From an uncultured Collinsella sp. (GTDB lineage Bacteria > Actinomycetota > Coriobacteriia > Coriobacteriales > Coriobacteriaceae), in contig URTZ01000070.1 in the NCBI GenBank assembly GCA_900550825.1, forward strand, positions 1 through 9,546: a stretch of 9,546 nucleotides of DNA. The letters are read 5' to 3'. The notes beneath the pieces were generated by a model. It did no database searches. It saw only the letters and a program-made list of their open reading frames with translations, and was not told the origin of the DNA. Positions within the stretch are counted from its first letter, which is position 1; each line of letters begins with the position of its first letter. Positions 6,062 through 9,546 of the stretch are shown here, in pieces. The translations under genes and the position numbers were made by a program.

Positions 6062-7012
6062 ATGGTTAACGAGAAGAAGGTCGCTATTGTCGGCTGCGGT
6101 TTCGTCGGTTCGTCTTCGGCGTTCGCTCTGATGCAGAGCGGTCTGTTCTCCGAGATGGTCCTCATCGACGTGGACAAGAACCGCGCCGAGGGTGAGGCTC
6201 TGGATATCGCGCACGGCATGACGTTTGCCGAGCCGATGAAGATCTACGCCGGCGATTATTCCGATGTCGCCGACGCCGCCATGATCGTCGTCACCGCTGG
6301 CGCTGCCCAGAAGCCCGGTGAGACCCGCCTGGACCTGGTCAACAAGAACGTTAACATCTTTAAGTCCATTATCCCCGAGATTAAGAAGTCCGGCTTCGAC
6401 GGCATTCTGCTCATCGTCTCCAACCCGGTTGATGTTCTGACCTATGCTGCCATCAAGATGTCCGGCCTGCCCGAGGGCCATGTCATCGGCTCCGGCACCG
6501 TGCTCGACACTGGCCGTCTGCAGCAGATGCTTGGTGCCCACGTCGAGGTTGACCCGCGCGATGTCCAGGCCTATGTCATGGGCGAGCACGGCGACTCCGA
6601 GTTTGTCGCTTGGTCCAGCGCTCAGGTTGCTGGCGTTCCGCTGAACACCTTCTGCGAGCTTCACGGTCATCTGGAGCACGAGGCTGCCGAGAAGCGTATC
6701 GCCGAGGACGTCAAGAACTCCGCCTACACCATCATCGAGAAGAAGCACGCCACCTACTACGGCGTCGCCATGGCCGTCAAGCGCATCTGCACCGCTGTCA
6801 TGCGCGATGAGCAGACCGTTCTGCCCGTTTCCTCGCTCATGGTGGGCGAGTATGGCCTGTCCGATCTGGCTATCTCCATGCCGACGGTCGTTGGCCGCGA
6901 CGGCGTCGTCTGCCGCGTCCCCGTGCCGCTGAACGATGACGAGCAGCATGAGCTCACCGCCTCCGCCAAGGCCCTCAAGGACATCATCGACAGCGTCGAC
7001 TTCTCCTGCTAA
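6062..7012 (+). CDS. ldh: L-lactate dehydrogenase (NAD-dependent)
   Basis: A 316-residue cytoplasmic enzyme that reduces pyruvate to L-lactate and re-oxidises NADH in fermentation. The ATG at 6062 follows GGGAG (6051-6055) with 6-base spacing; an upstream in-frame ATG at 5984 would run through the leader hairpins. Residues 1-140 are the Rossmann domain: GCGFVG at 11-16, D36 at the end of beta-2 (NAD ribose contact). The substrate loop AGAAQKPGETR carries Q83 (Gln102 in standard numbering, which selects pyruvate; malate dehydrogenases have Arg) and R89 (Arg109). N121, D149 (Asp168), R152 (Arg171) and the catalytic H176 in GEHGDSE (His195) are all present. The two residues that usually bind the activator fructose-1,6-bisphosphate, Arg173 and His188, are Q154 and Q169 here. 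Codon use is strongly biased to C-ending codons, as expected of a highly expressed gene. A terminator follows at 7045. Confidence 0.97.
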   Translation: MVNEKKVAIVGCGFVGSSSAFALMQSGLFSEMVLIDVDKNRAEGEALDIAHGMTFAEPMKIYAGDYSDVADAAMIVVTAGAAQKPGETRLDLVNKNVNIFKSIIPEIKKSGFDGILLIVSNPVDVLTYAAIKMSGLPEGHVIGSGTVLDTGRLQQMLGAHVEVDPRDVQAYVMGEHGDSEFVAWSSAQVAGVPLNTFCELHGHLEHEAAEKRIAEDVKNSAYTIIEKKHATYYGVAMAVKRICTAVMRDEQTVLPVSSLMVGEYGLSDLAISMPTVVGRDGVVCRVPVPLNDDEQHELTASAKALKDIIDSVDFSC

Positions 7013-7036
7013 ATCAAGCTCGCTAGAGCGAAAAGC

Positions 7037-7042
7037 TACAAT
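7037..7042 (+). promoter_or_regulatory. Candidate -10 element (TACAAT) for the DUF2974 gene, just before the ldh terminator
   Basis: TACAAT is 85 bases before the DUF2974 ATG and 2 bases before the left arm of the ldh terminator stem. Initiation about 7 bases later (near 7049) would fall inside that left arm, so new transcripts would lack half of the stem and escape termination, while ldh read-through is stopped. No good -35 is visible. Confidence 0.35.
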
Positions 7043-7044
7043 GA

Positions 7045-7079
7045 AGGCGTCCGGGTCCACACGGCCCGGGCGCCTTTTT
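7045..7079 (+). terminator. Intrinsic terminator of ldh
   Basis: An 11-bp stem (AGGCGTCCGGG at 7045-7055 with CCCGGGCGCCT at 7065-7075, one G-U pair), a 9-base loop, then five T (7075-7079). It starts 33 bases after the ldh stop. Its last T is also the first base of the repeat element at 7079-7109, so the two elements abut exactly. Confidence 0.9.
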
Positions 7080-7109
7080 GGTGCAAAGTAACCTGACCCC
7101 AATGCACCA
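7079..7109. repeat. 31-bp palindromic repeat element, copy 1 (REP-like)
   Basis: Seven-base inverted arms TGGTGCA (7079-7085) and TGCACCA (7103-7109) enclose a 17-base core that contains ACCTGACCCC. It matches copy 2 at 8292-8322 in 28 of 31 bases, in the same orientation. The two copies bracket the DUF2974 gene. Copy 1 begins in the T-tract of the ldh terminator and ends 17 bases before the ATG, so it forms the leader of that gene. Palindromic elements with an ACCTGWCCCC core resemble the intergenic repeats associated with REP-associated (Y1) transposases; no transposase is in the window. Confidence 0.75.
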
Positions 7110-7126
7110 TAGTTGATGGGAGGGCC

Positions 7127-8287
7127 ATGTCGGATTCGCCTAATTTTTTGACCTATGCCCAGACAGCGTTTGATCCGTTTGAGGAACGGCCGTTCTGCGC
7201 GGTGGATAGCCTGGTCTTTGCGTGGTTGTCCTATTTGCGTTTGCCGGGTGATATGGCGGAGCTGACGAACTGGCAGGGCCTAGACGTACGCGAGCTGCTG
7301 CGCGCCGAGTGCTACCAAGACATGATTGGCGACCTGTGGGATCCGGAGGGGAGTCGTGCCCTGTTGGAGGCTGTGGCAGCAAGCCCTCGCTACCGTGGCG
7401 TTCGTGTTTGCGGCTATCGTAGCGTGAGTGATGCCGAGACAACGGAGCAGTTTGCGGCCATGACGTTCCGATTTCCGGCGGGGTTTAGCTATCTTGCCTT
7501 CCGGGGGACCGACAGCACGATTGTGGGCTGGAAAGAGGACTTTAACATGGCGTTCCGGTGTCCTGTGCCGGCCCAGGAATCCGCGGCGCGTTATGTAGAC
7601 GAGGCGGCGGATGCGATTGACGGGCCGCTTTTGTGCGGAGGTCATTCCAAGGGTGGAAACCTTGCGGTGTACGGTGCGGCGATGTGCCCCGATGTCGCCC
7701 GTGAGCGAATCGAACGGGCGTATTCCCATGATGGTCCGGGCTTCGTCGAGGAGTTTCTGAGCGGCAACGCCTTCGCCGATCTATCCGGTCGAATCGACAA
7801 GACGCTACCTCGGTCGTCGATCTTTGGCATGATGTTCGAGACACAGGAGGACTATGCCATCGTTGAGAGCACCGAGTTCAGCCTGCTTCAGCATAATCCC
7901 TTTAGCTGGGTGGTTGATGGTCGCGACTTCGTGTACTGTGAGCGCCTGTCCGCCGGTGCTCGATACGTTGATGGCTCCATTCGCGAGATGCTGCTTGCGG
8001 TGTCGCCTAACGAGCGCGAGCGTTTTGTAGATGCGTTGTTCTCCGTGCTTGAGGCTACGGGTGCTGAGCGGTTTGCGGATATCGCTGGGAATCTGCGCGA
8101 GAGCCTGCCCGTGATGCTCCAGGCTGCGCAAGGCTTTGACAAGGATACGCGACGCTTTGTCTCGCAGACTATCGTTGCGATTCTTAAGTGTGCGCTTCTG
8201 CCCAAACGTCCCCAGATCGACATGCCCGCTGCCGGCAAGAGCTTGGCAGAACAGCTCGAGGCTTGGCAGTCCGAGCTCCTGCGCTAA
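7127..8287 (+). CDS. DUF2974 (Mbeg1-like) alpha/beta-hydrolase family protein
   Basis: A 386-residue protein of the DUF2974 family, which has a lipase-like alpha/beta-hydrolase fold; the substrate is unknown. Conserved points visible: an N-terminal FCAVDSLVFAWLSYL segment (23-37), the motif FRGTDST (125-131) followed by VGWKEDFNM, typical of lipase class 3-like folds, the nucleophile elbow GGHSKGGNLA with S174 as the probable catalytic serine, and HDGPGF (201-206) with D202 a candidate acid. H256 in QHNPFSW is a candidate catalytic histidine. Residues 285-386 are a helical tail. No signal peptide or transmembrane helix is clear, so it is probably cytoplasmic. The ATG at 7127 has a strong GGGAGGG at 7118-7124 but with unusually short spacing (about 3 bases). 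It stands alone, bracketed by the 31-bp repeats at 7079 and 8292. Its codon use is less biased than ldh (more CGG, GGG, CGA), consistent with low expression or a different history. Confidence 0.88.
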   Translation: MSDSPNFLTYAQTAFDPFEERPFCAVDSLVFAWLSYLRLPGDMAELTNWQGLDVRELLRAECYQDMIGDLWDPEGSRALLEAVAASPRYRGVRVCGYRSVSDAETTEQFAAMTFRFPAGFSYLAFRGTDSTIVGWKEDFNMAFRCPVPAQESAARYVDEAADAIDGPLLCGGHSKGGNLAVYGAAMCPDVARERIERAYSHDGPGFVEEFLSGNAFADLSGRIDKTLPRSSIFGMMFETQEDYAIVESTEFSLLQHNPFSWVVDGRDFVYCERLSAGARYVDGSIREMLLAVSPNERERFVDALFSVLEATGAERFADIAGNLRESLPVMLQAAQGFDKDTRRFVSQTIVAILKCALLPKRPQIDMPAAGKSLAEQLEAWQSELLR

Positions 8288-8291
8288 CCAT

Positions 8292-8322
8292 TGGTGCAAA
8301 GCAACCTGTCCCCGATGCACCA
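8292..8322. repeat. 31-bp palindromic repeat element, copy 2 (REP-like)
   Basis: Arms TGGTGCA (8292-8298) and TGCACCA (8316-8322); here the pairing extends one base each side (8291/8323). The core contains ACCTGTCCCC. It differs from copy 1 at three positions, all in the core (8302, 8309, 8314). It begins 5 bases after the DUF2974 stop and may also act as that gene's transcript end, since no other hairpin follows it before the next gene. Confidence 0.75.
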
Positions 8323-8354
8323 ATCTTCGATGCGCCTGGGGCGGGATCGACCGC

Positions 8355-8360
8355 TATACT
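8355..8360 (+). promoter_or_regulatory. Candidate -10 element (TATACT) for the nucleoid-associated protein gene
   Basis: TATACT matches the -10 consensus in five of six places and lies 38 bases before the ATG at 8399, a natural leader length. The -35 at 17-base spacing (GCGCCT) does not match the consensus. Confidence 0.45.
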
Positions 8361-8398
8361 GGTTCGTGCCGAAATCGATCTAGAACGGAATGCCGTAT

Positions 8399-9403
8399 AT
8401 GAAAATCAATCACGCGATTCTGCATATCCTGGACTTTGACTCTGCCGTCAACGTTATGAGCCAGCGCGAGCTCGATATCGAGAGCCGCACCGTGCGTAAT
8501 TTCGTAACCACGCACCTGCGGCGCGCTCGTACCTCGGCTGATAACAAGCGTGCCACGTTTGCCGAGAACTCCGCATTCGGCGGCGAGCTCAAGGGCTATT
8601 TCTTTGGTGAGCGTGAGTTCGTGGATCTGTCTCAGCAGATTGCGGAGTTCATCTCTTCCGAACTTACCAAGGCCGAGAAAGCCGAGTCCACTGACGTGCT
8701 TGTGGCGGACTTTGATGACGATGAGGATGCCCGCTGGTTTGCCGTGATGCTGCTGGGCTCCAAGCAGGCTTTTATGCACGAGGTGGGTCGCGAAGAGGGC
8801 GAGGTGCGCAACGACATTGCGCGCCACTACGCCATTCTGCCGAATCCCTCGCAAAAGGTGCCGAGCTATGCAATCGTGCGTGCAAGCACCATGGAGATCG
8901 GCTATGTGGATAAGAAGCGCAAGATTGCCGGCGAGGATCGCATGCTCATTCCCGATGGCCTGCTGCAGTGCGACACGGGGGTATCGGGCAAGGAGGTCAT
9001 CGACACCGTGACGCGTGTGGTCGAGGAAGTCGCCGAGGAGCACGGTGCCAACACGGCTGTAGCACTCGCCAAGGTTAAGGCTGCTGTTGCCGAGAAAGTT
9101 GAGGATGACGAGGAGCTGCCGCCTTGGGATATCGTCGATGAGGTCTTTGAGGACGAGCCGGTTATCAAGGAGAGCGTGCGCGCGGCACTGACTGAGGAGA
9201 AGGTGCCTGAGCGTGTGCCCGTGGAGCGCAAGCAGGTCGAACGCGCGGCGGTGCGCAACCACAAGATCCGTACCGACACGGGCATCGAGATCAGCTTCCC
9301 GGCCGAGATGGGTTCGAACTCTGAGTACATCGAGTTTGTCAACGAGCCCAACGGCCTCATCTCCATCGAGCTCAAGAACATCGGAAGTATTGAGAATCGA
9401 TAA
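8399..9403 (+). CDS. 37-kDa nucleoid-associated protein, YejK/NdpA family
   Basis: A 334-residue protein of the NdpA/YejK family, DNA-associated proteins of unknown detailed role found with the bacterial chromosome. The start is taken at ATG 8399, giving MKINHAILHILDFDSAVNVM, the usual family N-terminus; an ATG at 8390 would add three residues but the only ribosome site (CGGA, 8386-8389) touches it, while it is 9 bases from 8399. Family features: SQRELDIE near 21-28, the central VLVADFDDDEDARWFAVMLL segment (100-119) with SKQAFMHEV, and LPNPSQKV (147-154). A charged, predicted helical region follows (about 205-285), rich in Glu and Lys/Arg with Val. The C-terminal part (FPAEMGSNSEYIEFVNEPNG, 300-319, then SIELKNI) is the conserved end. 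Length is normal and nothing is broken. The family is best known in gammaproteobacteria; members also occur in Gram-positives. A bidirectional terminator follows. Confidence 0.88.
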   Translation: MKINHAILHILDFDSAVNVMSQRELDIESRTVRNFVTTHLRRARTSADNKRATFAENSAFGGELKGYFFGEREFVDLSQQIAEFISSELTKAEKAESTDVLVADFDDDEDARWFAVMLLGSKQAFMHEVGREEGEVRNDIARHYAILPNPSQKVPSYAIVRASTMEIGYVDKKRKIAGEDRMLIPDGLLQCDTGVSGKEVIDTVTRVVEEVAEEHGANTAVALAKVKAAVAEKVEDDEELPPWDIVDEVFEDEPVIKESVRAALTEEKVPERVPVERKQVERAAVRNHKIRTDTGIEISFPAEMGSNSEYIEFVNEPNGLISIELKNIGSIENR

Positions 9404-9428
9404 ACTGCTCTTGGACGTTGCAAAAAAC

Positions 9429-9463
9429 AAAGGCCGAAGCCTTTTGGGACTTCGGCCTTTTTT
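9429..9463. terminator. Bidirectional intrinsic terminator
   Basis: An 11-bp stem (AAAGGCCGAAG at 9429-9439 with CTTCGGCCTTT at 9450-9460) with a 10-base loop. It has a T-run on the right (to 9463) and an A-run on the left (9422-9427), so it can stop transcription from both directions. It ends the nucleoid-associated protein gene (stop 9401-9403) and suggests a convergent minus-strand gene beginning beyond the right edge. Confidence 0.92.
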
Positions 9464-9503
9464 GTTTTCGGCTTGGTTGCTGACATTGCGCCGCAGGTTG
9501 AGC

Positions 9504-9545
9504 TCACGTCAGCGAAAACGCCCCTAAGCGAGCAAGGTGACGTGA
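9504..9545. other. Long-spaced inverted repeat TCACGTCA / TGACGTGA at the right edge
   Basis: Eight-base perfect arms at 9504-9511 and 9538-9545 with a 26-base spacer that holds a small GCG-AAAA-CGC hairpin. A second overlapping dyad, GCTGAC (9479-9484) / GTCAGC (9508-9513), shares part of the left arm. The role is unclear. The minus strand here has stop codons at 9524-9526 and 9504-9506 in two frames, either of which could end a gene entering from the right, but too little is visible to call one. Confidence 0.35.
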
Positions 9546-9546
9546 A

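Noticed and set aside
6059..7102. 347-codon open frame antisense to ldh
   Set aside because: The ldh reading frame has every catalytic residue; the antisense translation is Asp/Gly/Leu-rich with no motif and its start lies in the ldh terminator and repeat region.
7079..7109. A CRISPR array or attachment site from the paired 31-bp repeats
   Set aside because: Only two copies about 1.2 kb apart with a normal gene between them, and no integrase, cas gene or tRNA is present.
8354..9430. 358-codon open frame antisense to the nucleoid-associated protein gene
   Set aside because: Its start lies in the terminator region and the sense strand encodes a recognisable NdpA family protein.

Overview
The window is GC-rich, with strong G/C preference at third codon positions. 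Its gene set (glutamine-dependent NAD+ synthetase, a class I aminotransferase, L-lactate dehydrogenase, a DUF2974 hydrolase and a YejK/NdpA nucleoid-associated protein) together with two long low-complexity 'actinobacterial-style' proteins suggests a fermentative actinobacterium of the class Coriobacteriia, most likely Collinsella or a close relative. That assignment is from protein and codon 'feel', not from a database match.

Layout. Positions 1-1301 (minus) hold the N-terminal 433 codons of a large acidic/proline-rich protein that runs off the left edge. Positions 1442-2395 (minus) hold a membrane protein with a long Ser/Thr/Asn/Gln-rich tail, followed by an intrinsic terminator. A divergent intergenic region of about 200 bp then leads into plus-strand genes: nadE (2599-4578), a PLP aminotransferase (4697-5860), ldh (6062-7012), a DUF2974 serine-hydrolase-like gene (7127-8287) and a nucleoid-associated protein (8399-9403), closed by a bidirectional terminator at 9429-9463. 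No stretch longer than about 200 bp lacks a gene, and I saw no tRNA, rRNA, CRISPR array, IS element or phage gene.

The plus-strand genes are separated by 110-200 bp gaps, each with its own signals, so they look like single-gene units rather than one operon. Metabolically, nadE makes NAD+ and ldh recycles NADH to NAD+ during sugar fermentation, but the spacing does not argue for shared regulation.

The features that go beyond routine annotation are: (i) two near-identical 31-bp palindromic elements that bracket the DUF2974 gene exactly; (ii) GC-rich terminator-like hairpins placed in the leaders of the aminotransferase and ldh so close to the Shine-Dalgarno that no promoter can fit after them, which suggests attenuation or a structured leader; (iii) an LDH whose two usual fructose-1,6-bisphosphate contact positions are both glutamine; (iv) a possible LOTUS-like N-terminal domain in the left-edge protein. 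I found no convincing new multi-gene system; most of the window is housekeeping.
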